19,518 nt of DNA from an uncultured Verrucomicrobiota bacterium (GCA_903925515.1 CAIYFP010000619.1:1-19518), one strand, 5' to 3'. Positions 1 through 7,447 are shown, numbered from the stretch's first letter. Numbers and translations: made by a program. The notes: generated by a model not told the origin, from the sequence alone.

Positions 1-90
1 GCCTTGTGAAAGATTTCACGAAGAGCTTGACCCATTAACAAACCTGTTTAGGTTCCGGCCGGTTTAGGTAGAAAAACTTCTCTCCACATC

Positions 91-792
91 ATGAAAATTC
101 TCTTCCCTGTTGCTGCCACGGTCATTGCTGCCGCATTGCCTCTCTCCGCGGCTGAGATTAACGGTAAAGTCACCCTCAAGGGGACTCCTCCGCCTGCAGC
201 GGTCATCGCGGCTGTGAAGGCCGACGCCAACTGCGGCAAGGTGGCGGTGGGTGAGGCGAAGAGCCGAGTCTATGTCGTGGGCGCCAATGGAGCTCTCGCC
301 AACACGGTCGTCTACATCAAGAAGGGCCTCGAGGGAAAGACCTTCCCCGCTCCGGCCGCGAAGGCCGAGATCGATCAGAAGGGTTGCATGTACTATCCAT
401 ACGTGGCGGCCGTCATGGTGGGACAGAAGTTCGACGTGAAGAACTCGGACCCCTTCATGCACAACGTCAACGCGACCCCGAAGGTCAACAAGGGTTTCAA
501 CTTCGCCCAGGCCACCCAGGGGCAGGTGAATGAGAAGTCGTTCGACAAGGCCGAGCTGGGAGTCCGTTTCGCCTGCAATGTGCATCCCTGGATGATCGCC
601 TACGTGAACGTGCTCGAGAATCCGTTCTTCGCGGTGACCGACGAGTCCGGTGCCGTCTCGATCAAGGGCGACCTCCCTGATGGCAAGTACACGATTGAGG
701 CCTTCCACCAGAAGGCGGGGACGCTGACCCAGGAGATCGAGGTCAAGGGCGGCAAGGCCACCGTGGACTTCGCCTTCGACGTGAAGAGCTGA
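91..792 (+). CDS. Secreted cupredoxin-like protein with C-terminal carboxypeptidase-regulatory-like domain
   Basis: This 233-residue protein probably acts in the periplasm as a copper protein next to cytochrome oxidase. Residues 1-20 form a signal peptide: a short basic start, a hydrophobic core and an Ala-rich cleavage site before AEING. The middle is cupredoxin-like. His124 in the PFMHNV segment and Cys162, His165 and Met168 in CNVHPWM have the spacing of a type-1 copper site. Residues from about 176 to 233 resemble a small beta-sandwich (DGKYTIEAFHQKAG, then alternating strands) of the carboxypeptidase-regulatory type. Cys48 and Cys99 could form a disulfide. An intrinsic terminator follows 15 nt after the stop, so the gene may be transcribed largely alone. 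It could donate electrons to the oxidase or handle copper; the sequence cannot separate these. No Shine-Dalgarno sequence precedes the ATG. Confidence 0.85.
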   Translation: MKILFPVAATVIAAALPLSAAEINGKVTLKGTPPPAAVIAAVKADANCGKVAVGEAKSRVYVVGANGALANTVVYIKKGLEGKTFPAPAAKAEIDQKGCMYYPYVAAVMVGQKFDVKNSDPFMHNVNATPKVNKGFNFAQATQGQVNEKSFDKAELGVRFACNVHPWMIAYVNVLENPFFAVTDESGAVSIKGDLPDGKYTIEAFHQKAGTLTQEIEVKGGKATVDFAFDVKS

Positions 793-807
793 GAGACCGC
801 TTTCAAG

Positions 808-839
808 CCGGGATCCTGGCGACGGGATCCCGGTTTTTT
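808..839 (+). terminator. Intrinsic terminator between the cupredoxin gene and ctaA
   Basis: A perfect 9-bp stem (808-816 with 825-833, arm CCGGGATCC) encloses an 8-nt loop and is followed directly by six T residues (834-839). The T tract ends one nucleotide before the ATG of ctaA at 841. Nothing lies between terminator and start codon, so ctaA must be expressed by readthrough or from a promoter upstream of or within the hairpin. Confidence 0.9.
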
Positions 840-840
840 C

Positions 841-2058
841 ATGAACGCAGACCGCTATCGATTCCCGTTCGCCCTGCTGACGGCCCTGGCAACCCTGGGG
901 TTGGTCTGCATGGGCGGGCTTGTCACGAGCAAGGGGGTCGGTATGGCGGTGCCGGACTGGCCCACCAGCTTCGGCTACAACATGTTCGCCCTGCCCGTGA
1001 ACCAGTGGTTCCACGGCGGGGTCTTCGATGAACACACCCACCGCCTCTGGGCCTCGTCAGTCGGTCTCCTCGTGGTCCTCCTGACCCGATGGATGGGGGG
1101 CTCCACGGCGAGAAAACCCCTCGCAGTCGTGGGGTTGCTCGAGATCGTCGCGGGAGTCTTCCTGCTCCGGCTCGGTCCGGAGTGGAAGGGCGGTGGGGCC
1201 TTCCTGGCCAGCATTGGTGGCGTGGTGTTGCTCGCTGCCGCGATCCCTGGATGGCGATCCGCCGCTCAGGGCGTCCTGCCGCGATTGGCGTGGGCGGCGT
1301 TCGTGCTGGTGCAGGTCCAGGGGCTCCTTGGTGGACTTCGCGTCGTGCTCGACAAGGCGCTGGTCGGCCACGTGACCCTGGGGACCCTCTTCGGGCTCGT
1401 TCATGGATGCCTTGGACAGACCTTCTTCGTCTTGTTGGGTGTCATCGCGCTCCTGAGTTCGCCTTGGTGGGCGCGATTGCCCGTCCGCAGCAGCGCCCAG
1501 GGCAGCTCGGAAGTCCGGGGCCTTGTCCTGGCCACTGGTTTGGTGGCCCTGCAGTTGGTGCTGGGGGCCTCGATGCGACATCAGCATGCCGGACTCGCAA
1601 TTCCCGATTTCCCCCTCGCCTACGGTCGTTTGTGGCCGCTCACCGACCCCGAGTCGGTCGCACGCTACAACCAGGTCCGGATGGATGAATCGACGGTCAC
1701 GGCCTTCCAGATCCAGCTCCAGATGCTCCACCGAATCGGCGCCGTGGCGGCGATGGTGTCCATCCTGACGATGACACTGCGGGTCGGGCGGCGGTTTGGG
1801 TGGGCGTCCCCGCTGGGACGGGGGGTGCTGGCCTGGAGCGGTCTGGTCCTCGTCCAGTTCACCCTCGGGATGCTGACCATCTGGACCAACAAGGCGGCGG
1901 ATGTCGCCACGGTGCATGTCGCGTGCGGGGCATCGCTGCTGTGGTTGGGTACGGCATTGATTCTGACCGCCCGCAGACTCACGATGTCGGCTTGGTCCGG
2001 TGCGGAGCCGTCCCGGACACCGGGGTTCCCCCGGGCCGCTTTGCAGGGCACACCGTGA
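841..2058 (+). CDS. ctaA: Heme A synthase (CtaA/Cox15 family)
   Basis: This membrane enzyme converts heme O to heme A for the aa3-type oxidase encoded downstream. The 405-residue protein has about eight hydrophobic segments and the family's internal two-fold similarity: GGLVTSKGVGMAVPDWP at 25-41 is echoed by the SMRHQHAGLAIPDFP stretch near 244-258. Candidate heme-ligand and catalytic residues are E64, H65 and H67 in DEHTHRLW, H188 in VHGCLGQ, H297 in MLHRIG and H359 in TVHVACG. The ATG at 841 is preferred because the first membrane segment begins at about residue 8, leaving no room for a later start. That ATG sits one base after a terminator T tract, so no ribosome-binding site is possible downstream of the hairpin. 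The stop overlaps the GTG start of ctaB. Confidence 0.93.
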   Translation: MNADRYRFPFALLTALATLGLVCMGGLVTSKGVGMAVPDWPTSFGYNMFALPVNQWFHGGVFDEHTHRLWASSVGLLVVLLTRWMGGSTARKPLAVVGLLEIVAGVFLLRLGPEWKGGGAFLASIGGVVLLAAAIPGWRSAAQGVLPRLAWAAFVLVQVQGLLGGLRVVLDKALVGHVTLGTLFGLVHGCLGQTFFVLLGVIALLSSPWWARLPVRSSAQGSSEVRGLVLATGLVALQLVLGASMRHQHAGLAIPDFPLAYGRLWPLTDPESVARYNQVRMDESTVTAFQIQLQMLHRIGAVAAMVSILTMTLRVGRRFGWASPLGRGVLAWSGLVLVQFTLGMLTIWTNKAADVATVHVACGASLLWLGTALILTARRLTMSAWSGAEPSRTPGFPRAALQGTP

Positions 2059-3059
2059 AGGCCACCGGAACCTCCATCACCTCGACCCCCGAGCTCGTCC
2101 GCGAGCGCGGGCCTGTGTCGTTGCTGATGGAGCTCACCAAGGCGCGTCTGACCCTTTTGGTGGTCCTCACGACGGTGGTGGGCTTCTACCTGGGCTCACC
2201 CTCCGCGGTGGATCCGGTCCTTCTCACCCATACCTTGGCGGGCACCGCGCTGCTGGCGGCCGGGGCCGCCGTGTTGAACCAGCTCCTCGAGCGGGAATTC
2301 GATGCCCGCATGCGCCGGACCGCGGGCCGCCCGATCCCGTCGGGTCGAATCACCCCGACCGCCGCATTGCTGGTCGGGTCCGCCCTCAGCCTCCTCGGGT
2401 TGGTGTGGCTCCTGTTCCGGGTGAATCCCCTGACCGCATTGCTCGGCGTGGCGACCTGGACGAGCTATGTCGCCGTCTACACCCCGCTGAAGCGGGTCAC
2501 GGTGTTGAACACCCTCGTGGGGGCGGTTCCCGGAGCCTTGCCACCGCTGATGGGATGGTCGGCCGCCACCGATTCGATCTCGGCTCCCGGATGGTCCCTC
2601 TTCGGTGTCCTGTTCTTTTGGCAGCTGCCCCACTTCATGGCCATCGCATGGTTGTACCGGGAGGAGTACCACCGCGCCGGCTTCCGGATGCTCTCCGGGG
2701 AGGATCCCGATGGGGCGCGGACGGCGGCATCGGCCGTCCGCAATACCTTGGCCCTCCTCGGCGTGAGTCTCTTCCCCTTCTCGTTCGGTCTCGTCGGCCA
2801 CTGGTACCTTGTCGGTTCCGTGCTCCTGGGTGCCGCGTTCCTCGCATTCGCCATCCAGTTCGCCCGGACCCTTTCACCGGTCGCCGCACGACGTCTTTTC
2901 TTCGCGAGCATCGTCTACTTACCCCTATTGCTGGGTCTTCTGGTTCTGGACAAGCAGACCCGGCGATTGACATCCCAGCGCTCTGACGATTCAAGATCTC
3001 TGGCTTCCGTCCCGGGGACGGGGGCTCAGTTGCCTTTTCGTTCCGGAACAATCGACTGA
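2055..3059 (+). CDS. ctaB: Protoheme IX farnesyltransferase (heme O synthase)
   Basis: This UbiA-family integral membrane prenyltransferase transfers farnesyl from farnesyl diphosphate to heme B, giving heme O, the substrate of CtaA. The GTG start at 2055 is chosen because it overlaps the ctaA stop as GTGA, a usual translational-coupling arrangement, and gives 334 residues, slightly longer than the family norm. The first Asp-rich motif lies at N75-D83 (NQLLEREFDARMRRT) and is followed by AGRPIPSG. The YTPLKR motif precedes LNTLVGAVPGALPPLMGW, a signature of CtaB. The protein has about eight or nine membrane segments. The tail after LLVLDK is a roughly 35-residue polar extension with no recognised motif. 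Only nine bases separate the stop from ctaD. Confidence 0.94.
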   Translation: MKATGTSITSTPELVRERGPVSLLMELTKARLTLLVVLTTVVGFYLGSPSAVDPVLLTHTLAGTALLAAGAAVLNQLLEREFDARMRRTAGRPIPSGRITPTAALLVGSALSLLGLVWLLFRVNPLTALLGVATWTSYVAVYTPLKRVTVLNTLVGAVPGALPPLMGWSAATDSISAPGWSLFGVLFFWQLPHFMAIAWLYREEYHRAGFRMLSGEDPDGARTAASAVRNTLALLGVSLFPFSFGLVGHWYLVGSVLLGAAFLAFAIQFARTLSPVAARRLFFASIVYLPLLLGLLVLDKQTRRLTSQRSDDSRSLASVPGTGAQLPFRSGTID

Positions 3060-3068
3060 CACCACTCT

Positions 3069-4871
3069 ATGGCGTCCACCTCATCCCACACCGCGGCCTC
3101 GTACGGCGTCACCCATGACGACCACCACCATCACGAGCCCGGCTTCTTCCAGAAATACATCTTCTCCACGGACCACAAGGTCATCGGAATCCAGTACGGG
3201 CTGTCCTCGCTGGCATTCCTGTTCTTTGGGTTCCTGCTGATGATGGCGATGCGGTGGCAGCTGGCCTACCCGGGCAAGGCGATCCCCGTCTTTGGGGCGC
3301 TGTTCGAGAAGGTGCTCGGCACCGACATGGCCCAGGGCGGCGTGATGCAGGCTGACCTCTACAATTCCTTCGGCGCGATGCATGGCACCATCATGGTGTT
3401 CTTGGCGATCGTGCCGCTCGCGTTCGGCGCCTTCGGCAACTACGTGACGCCGCTCCAGATCGGGGCGCCGGACATGGCGTTTCCCCGTCTGAACATGGCG
3501 AGCTTCCACCTCTACTTCCTCGGTGGCGTGGTGATGCTGGGGAGCTTCTTCATCCCGGGCGGCGCGGCGAAGTCGGGCTGGACCAGCTACTCCCCGCTCG
3601 CGACGTTGGCCGACCCGGTCAACGTGATCGACGGCCAGACCCTCTGGCTGGTCGGCATGGTGCTGCTGATCACGTCGTCGCTCCTCGGCGCGGTGAACTT
3701 CATCACCACGATCATCCAGCTCCGCGCGCGGGGCATGACCTGGATGCGCCTGCCCTTCTTCGTGTGGGCGCAGTTCGTGACCGCGTTCCTGCTCCTCCTG
3801 GCCTTCCCTCCGCTGGAGGCCGCGGGCCTGATGCAGCTGGCCGACAACGTCCTGGGCACCTCGTTCTTCCTCCCGACCGGCCTGGTGACCAGCGCCGGTC
3901 AGGTGCCGGTCTCGGGTGGTGGTAGCCCGCTGCTCTGGCAGCACCTGTTCTGGTTCCTCGCGCATCCCGAGGTGTACGTGCTGATCCTTCCCGCGATGGG
4001 CGTGGTCTCCGAGATCATCGCCAACAACACCCGAAAGCCGCTTTGGGGTTACAAGTCCATGGTGTACGCCGCCATGTCGATCGGCTTCCTTAGCTTCATT
4101 GTCTGGGCCCATCACATGTATCTCACGGGCATGGGCACCAAGGTCGCCACCTTCTTCCAGACCACCACGATGATGATCTCCATCCCCTCCGTCATCATCC
4201 TGACGGCCTTGTTCATCTCGCTTTGGGGCGGGTCCATCCGGTTCAACACGCCCATGCTGTTCGCCGTCTCCTTCCTGCCCATGTTCGGCATTGGCGGCCT
4301 CACGGGATTGCCCTTGGGTTTCAACGCCTCGGACATCTACCTGCACGACTCGTACTATGTCATCGGCCACTTCCACTACGTCGTGGCTCCCGGGACCATC
4401 TTCGGGTTGTTCGCCGGCATCTATTATTGGTTTCCCAAGATGACCGGGCGCTACATGAGCGAGACGCTGGGCAAGATTCATTTCTGGGGCTCGCTGCTCG
4501 GCATGAACCTCGTCTTCACGCCGATGTTCATCCAAGGCATGAAGGGCATGTCCCGCCGCATGTCGGACGGCGGCGCCACCTACTTCGGGGCGGATGACAT
4601 CGCCCTGACCCTCAACAAGTCGATCACGCATGCGGCCGTGTTGCTTGCGGTGTTCCAGTTGCCCTTCATCTACAACTTCTTCGCCAGCATCCGCAACGGG
4701 CGCAAGGCCGAGAGCGACAACCCATGGGGTGCGACCACGCTGGACTGGGCCACGCCCACGCCGCCGCCCCACGGCAACTTCCTCACGGAGCCGGTCGTCT
4801 ATCACGGCCCCTACGAGTACAGCGCCCCGGGTGCCAAGCAGGGCTTCGTCGCGCAAGACCGGAAGTCCTGA
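3069..4871 (+). CDS. ctaD: Cytochrome c oxidase subunit I (aa3-type heme-copper oxidase)
   Basis: This 600-residue, roughly 12-helix catalytic subunit reduces oxygen and pumps protons. Visible ligands are H105 (heme a), H299 with Y303 in AHPEVY (CuB and the cross-linked Tyr), H348 and H349 (CuB), and H434 and H436 in GHFHYV (hemes a3 and a). E301 in HPEVY suggests an A1-type enzyme. D-channel residues N124, D135 and N142 are present. The segment aligned with the K-channel helix reads TMMISIPSVIIL, with Ser374 and Ile377 where bovine enzyme has Thr316 and Lys319, so the usual lysine appears absent. The N terminus is His-rich (THDDHHHHE, 15-23). An extra loop near residues 268-285 precedes the CuB helix compared with mitochondrial subunit I. 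No Shine-Dalgarno sequence is seen. Confidence 0.97.
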   Translation: MASTSSHTAASYGVTHDDHHHHEPGFFQKYIFSTDHKVIGIQYGLSSLAFLFFGFLLMMAMRWQLAYPGKAIPVFGALFEKVLGTDMAQGGVMQADLYNSFGAMHGTIMVFLAIVPLAFGAFGNYVTPLQIGAPDMAFPRLNMASFHLYFLGGVVMLGSFFIPGGAAKSGWTSYSPLATLADPVNVIDGQTLWLVGMVLLITSSLLGAVNFITTIIQLRARGMTWMRLPFFVWAQFVTAFLLLLAFPPLEAAGLMQLADNVLGTSFFLPTGLVTSAGQVPVSGGGSPLLWQHLFWFLAHPEVYVLILPAMGVVSEIIANNTRKPLWGYKSMVYAAMSIGFLSFIVWAHHMYLTGMGTKVATFFQTTTMMISIPSVIILTALFISLWGGSIRFNTPMLFAVSFLPMFGIGGLTGLPLGFNASDIYLHDSYYVIGHFHYVVAPGTIFGLFAGIYYWFPKMTGRYMSETLGKIHFWGSLLGMNLVFTPMFIQGMKGMSRRMSDGGATYFGADDIALTLNKSITHAAVLLAVFQLPFIYNFFASIRNGRKAESDNPWGATTLDWATPTPPPHGNFLTEPVVYHGPYEYSAPGAKQGFVAQDRKS

Positions 4872-4895
4872 GCATCATCCCCATCCCCTTCCAAC

Positions 4896-5750
4896 ATGGA
4901 AATCCCATACACATACAAGCCGCGCCCGGACACGGGGCTTTACAACGCCAAGGTCGGCATCTGGCTGTTCCTGGCGTCCGAGATCATGCTCTTCGGGGCG
5001 TTGTTCTCCTCGTACATCCTGCTGCGCGTCACGTCGCCCGCCGGCGAATGGCCCATGGTTGAGAAGGCATGGCCGCACGGGTTGCTCAACATCCCCATCG
5101 GCACCTTCAACACCGCCGTGCTCATCACCTCGTCCGTGACCGTCGTCCTTGCGTGGGCCGCCCTGAAGATGAACCAGTTCGGCAAGTTCCGGATCTACAT
5201 GGTCATCACCCTCCTCTGCGCGTTCGGCTTCCTCGGAATCAAGTCGTTCGAGTACAACGAGAAGTTCACCCACTACGAGCTGCGCCTCAAGAACGGCCAG
5301 GTCCACACCGGCCACATCGAGGTCAACGGCAAGCACGCCGGCTTCTGGGACTTTGGTTCCATCTACAACCTGGAAAGGCTCGGCAAGGAACAGGTGAAGG
5401 AAATCTCCTTCACCGCCGACCCCGCCAAGCCCAAGCCCGGCGAAAAGCATGCGGAGGGCGCCTCGCACGAGCACAAGAAAATGACCGTCAAGGTCGAGGA
5501 AATCTCCAAGCTCGACGCGTTCATCCTCCGGAACCACACGTTCTTCGCGATCTACTTCGTCGTCACCGCGTTGCACGGCCTTCACGTTCTGGGCGGCGCG
5601 CTGGTCCTTGGATACTTTGCATTCCCGGGCGCCAAGTTCTGGAAGAAGAACCCGGAGCAATTCACGAACCGAATCGAGGTGGCGGGCCTGTTCTGGCACT
5701 TCGTTGACCTTGTCTGGATCTTCCTGTTCCCCGTCGTCTATCTCCTCTAA
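4896..5750 (+). CDS. ctaE: Cytochrome c oxidase subunit III with long periplasmic-side insertion
   Basis: Subunit III stabilises the catalytic core and proton uptake of the oxidase. The 284-residue protein has five membrane helices matching helices III-VII of the mitochondrial subunit: about 20-45 (KVGIWLFLASEIMLFGALF), 68-90, 98-118, 212-243 (NHTFFAIYFVVTALHGLHVLGG) and 262-284 (FWHFVDLVWIFLFPVVYLL). Between the third and fourth helices sits a hydrophilic insert of about 85 residues (roughly 121-207) rich in Lys, Glu and His, including HAEGASHEHKK. By family topology this loop should face the periplasm. The gene lies 24 nt after ctaD and 8 nt before ctaF, so it is part of the same operon. 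The ATG is preceded by a pyrimidine-rich leader without a Shine-Dalgarno sequence. Confidence 0.95.
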   Translation: MEIPYTYKPRPDTGLYNAKVGIWLFLASEIMLFGALFSSYILLRVTSPAGEWPMVEKAWPHGLLNIPIGTFNTAVLITSSVTVVLAWAALKMNQFGKFRIYMVITLLCAFGFLGIKSFEYNEKFTHYELRLKNGQVHTGHIEVNGKHAGFWDFGSIYNLERLGKEQVKEISFTADPAKPKPGEKHAEGASHEHKKMTVKVEEISKLDAFILRNHTFFAIYFVVTALHGLHVLGGALVLGYFAFPGAKFWKKNPEQFTNRIEVAGLFWHFVDLVWIFLFPVVYLL

Positions 5751-5758
5751 CCCATTCC

Positions 5759-6124
5759 ATGAGCGATCATTCCTCACACGCCCCGGCCCATTCCGGGGAC
5801 CATGACCACCACGACATCGCGGCCCACGTTCGCACCTACATGGTGGTGTTCGGGGCCCTCCTCGTGGGCACCGTCATCACCGTGGGCATGTACTATGTCC
5901 ACTTCGAGAGCATGGCCGTGACCATCGCCATCGCGTTGTTCATCGCCAGCATCAAGGCATTCCTTGTCGCGGGATACTTCATGCACCTCCTGTCCGAGAA
6001 GAAGGTCATCTATAGCATGCTCGCCGTGACGGTCGTCTTCTTCTTCGCCCTCGGCGCGCTGACCTTGTGGAGCAGCAACGACATGCCCCGGAACACCGAG
6101 ACCAAGGCCCTGTATGTCCCTTAA
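5759..6124 (+). CDS. ctaF: Cytochrome c oxidase subunit IV (prokaryotic caa3/COX4 type)
   Basis: This small accessory subunit of the oxidase has 121 residues and three predicted membrane helices (about 26-47, 50-74 and 83-104). The central KAFLVAGYFMHL (66-77) is typical of the prokaryotic COX4 family, in which this segment packs against subunits I and III. The N terminus (residues 1-22) is strikingly His-rich: it holds eight His residues, several as HDHHD. It probably faces the cytoplasm and could bind metal, which is inference. The end of the gene overlaps the start of the next small gene by 11 nt in another frame, suggesting coupled translation. Confidence 0.88.
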   Translation: MSDHSSHAPAHSGDHDHHDIAAHVRTYMVVFGALLVGTVITVGMYYVHFESMAVTIAIALFIASIKAFLVAGYFMHLLSEKKVIYSMLAVTVVFFFALGALTLWSSNDMPRNTETKALYVP

Positions 6125-6320
6125 GGCATTTCACGTCGTCTTCATCGCCGCCTCCGTCAGCCTCGCCGCCGTGATGGCCGCATGGGCCCTCGGCAACTGG
6201 CGAAGCGGCGGGTCCCCTGCCGACCTTGCATGGGGCGTGGGTTCCTCCATCGCCGCCGTGGGCTTGATTGCCTATGGCGCCGTCTTCATCCGCAAGCTCC
6301 GTCACATTAGCTATCTCTAG
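6114..6320 (+). CDS. Small two-helix membrane protein in the oxidase operon, function unknown
   Basis: This 68-residue protein has no motif I recognise. It has two hydrophobic segments (about 5-26 and 39-59) joined by a short polar loop (NWRSGGSPADLAW) and ends with a basic tail (RKLRHISYL). The ATG at 6114 lies inside the last codons of ctaF, giving an 11-nt overlap, and the next gene starts one base after its stop. This tight packing supports it as a real gene and suggests a structural or assembly role in the oxidase. The reading is inferred from context only. Confidence 0.7.
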   Translation: MSLKAFHVVFIAASVSLAAVMAAWALGNWRSGGSPADLAWGVGSSIAAVGLIAYGAVFIRKLRHISYL

Positions 6321-6321
6321 C

Positions 6322-6585
6322 ATGAAAACCGGACGCATGACCCGCATCGCGCTCGCGATCGCCGCCCTCGTTCCCATGGCCGCGCGGCTCGACGCCTGCG
6401 CCGCGTGCTTTGGCAAGTCCGACGCCGCGATGGCCAAGGGCCTGAATGCCGGCATCTTCGCGCTGCTGGTTTTCGTCCTTGGGCTTTGGGTCGCCTTCGC
6501 CTCCTTCTTTGTCTTCATTGCGAGACGAGCCCGGGCCACGGGCGAGCCCGTGCCCGGCGACACCAACGACCCGCAACACAACTAG
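6322..6585 (+). CDS. Small CxxC membrane protein in the oxidase operon, function unknown
   Basis: This 87-residue protein has an N-terminal signal-like segment (residues 8-21), then a CAACFGKSD motif (Cys26, Cys29), one membrane helix (about 43-66) and a short charged tail. The ATG at 6322 is chosen because it follows the upstream stop by one base and gives a clean signal sequence. If the first hydrophobic stretch is cleaved or spans the membrane, the CxxC pair would sit on the outer face, where it could bind copper or be redox-active; this is inference. It lies between subunits IV and II, so a part in oxidase assembly or CuA maturation is plausible. I do not recognise a named family. Confidence 0.72.
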   Translation: MKTGRMTRIALAIAALVPMAARLDACAACFGKSDAAMAKGLNAGIFALLVFVLGLWVAFASFFVFIARRARATGEPVPGDTNDPQHN

Positions 6586-6600
6586 CTTTTCAACCTGACC

Positions 6601-7389
6601 ATGACGCAATTGCTCCAGAAACTCGGAATGCCGGCCCCCGCGTCGGCGCACGCCCCCGCCTTGGATGACTTCGTCGGCTACGTCCACGTGCTGATGCTCG
6701 TCCTCTTCGTGGGATGGCTCGCCTACTACCTCCTCGCCCTCTACCGCTTCCGTCAGTCCGCCAGTCCCAAGGCCGACTACGTCGGCGTGAAGAGCCACAT
6801 GTCCACCTACCTCGAAATCGGTGTCGCCGTGGTCGAGGCCGTCCTGCTCGTGGGCTTTGCAGTCCCGCTTTGGGCGCGGGCAGTGGACGAGTTCCCCGTG
6901 GCCAAGGGGGACCCGAAGACGGACCCCATCGAGGTCCAGATCATGGGCCAGCAATTCAAGTGGAGCGCCCACTATGCCGGGCCCGACAACAAGTGGGGCA
7001 AGCAAGAGATCCAAAGCGCCTCCGCAACCAACCCCTTCGGCCTAGATGCCAACGACGCGGCCGGCAAGGACGACGTTGTTTGCGCCTTGGGCGAGCCCTT
7101 CAAGCTTCCCCTCGGCAGGGCCATCATCTGCAAGATCTCCAGCATGGACGTCATCCATAGCTTCAAGCTCACGGCCATGCGCGTCACCCAAGACGCCATC
7201 CCGGGCCTGACCATCCCCGCCCATTTCACCCCCACGAAGGTGGACAAGTATGTCATCACCTGCGCGCAGCTCTGCGGCAGCGGCCATGCCGTCATGCGAG
7301 GCGACTTCGAGGTCGTGTCCCCGGAGGACTTCGACAAGTGGTACGCCGAGAAGGCCAAGTCCGGCGGTGGCGCCGGCAGCTTCGAGTGA
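6601..7389 (+). CDS. ctaC: Cytochrome c oxidase subunit II (CuA-containing)
   Basis: Subunit II accepts electrons from the soluble donor through its binuclear CuA centre. The 262-residue protein has two membrane helices (about 24-48 and 70-92) and a periplasmic cupredoxin domain. CuA ligands are visible: H186 in DVIHSF, and C221, C225, H229 and M232 in CAQLCGSGHAVM. The residue between the cysteines is Gln223 rather than the Glu usual in A-type enzymes. The aromatic electron-entry segment is GQQFKWSAHY (116-125). An insert of about 35 residues (roughly 128-165) interrupts the beta-barrel. There is no fused cytochrome c domain, so the donor is a separate protein. Unusually, the gene comes after subunits I, III and IV. 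A terminator follows 25 nt after the stop. Confidence 0.95.
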   Translation: MTQLLQKLGMPAPASAHAPALDDFVGYVHVLMLVLFVGWLAYYLLALYRFRQSASPKADYVGVKSHMSTYLEIGVAVVEAVLLVGFAVPLWARAVDEFPVAKGDPKTDPIEVQIMGQQFKWSAHYAGPDNKWGKQEIQSASATNPFGLDANDAAGKDDVVCALGEPFKLPLGRAIICKISSMDVIHSFKLTAMRVTQDAIPGLTIPAHFTPTKVDKYVITCAQLCGSGHAVMRGDFEVVSPEDFDKWYAEKAKSGGGAGSFE

Positions 7390-7414
7390 GCGCCCAGCGA
7401 TGGGATGAAGCTTG

Positions 7415-7442
7415 GGCCGTGGCCATTGGCCGCGGCCTTTTT
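7415..7442 (+). terminator. Intrinsic terminator after ctaC
   Basis: A 10-bp stem (7415-7424 with 7428-7437, one G-T wobble, arms GGCCGTGGCC and GGCCGCGGCC) with a 3-nt loop is followed by five T residues (7438-7442). The T tract ends five bases before the start codon of the SCO gene at 7448, repeating the arrangement seen upstream of ctaA. Confidence 0.88.
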
Positions 7443-7447
7443 CATTG

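Noticed and set aside
27..90. A possible promoter before the cupredoxin gene (TTGACC at 27-32) and the small inverted repeat AACCT-GTTT-AGGTT at 41-54
   Set aside because: No convincing -10 element lies at the right distance and the inverted repeat is only 5 bp, so I did not call either.
3081..4856. A 591-codon open frame antisense to ctaD
   Set aside because: The protein is Glu/His/Arg-rich without domains and mirrors a clear subunit I gene. Long antisense frames are expected from GC-rich third positions.
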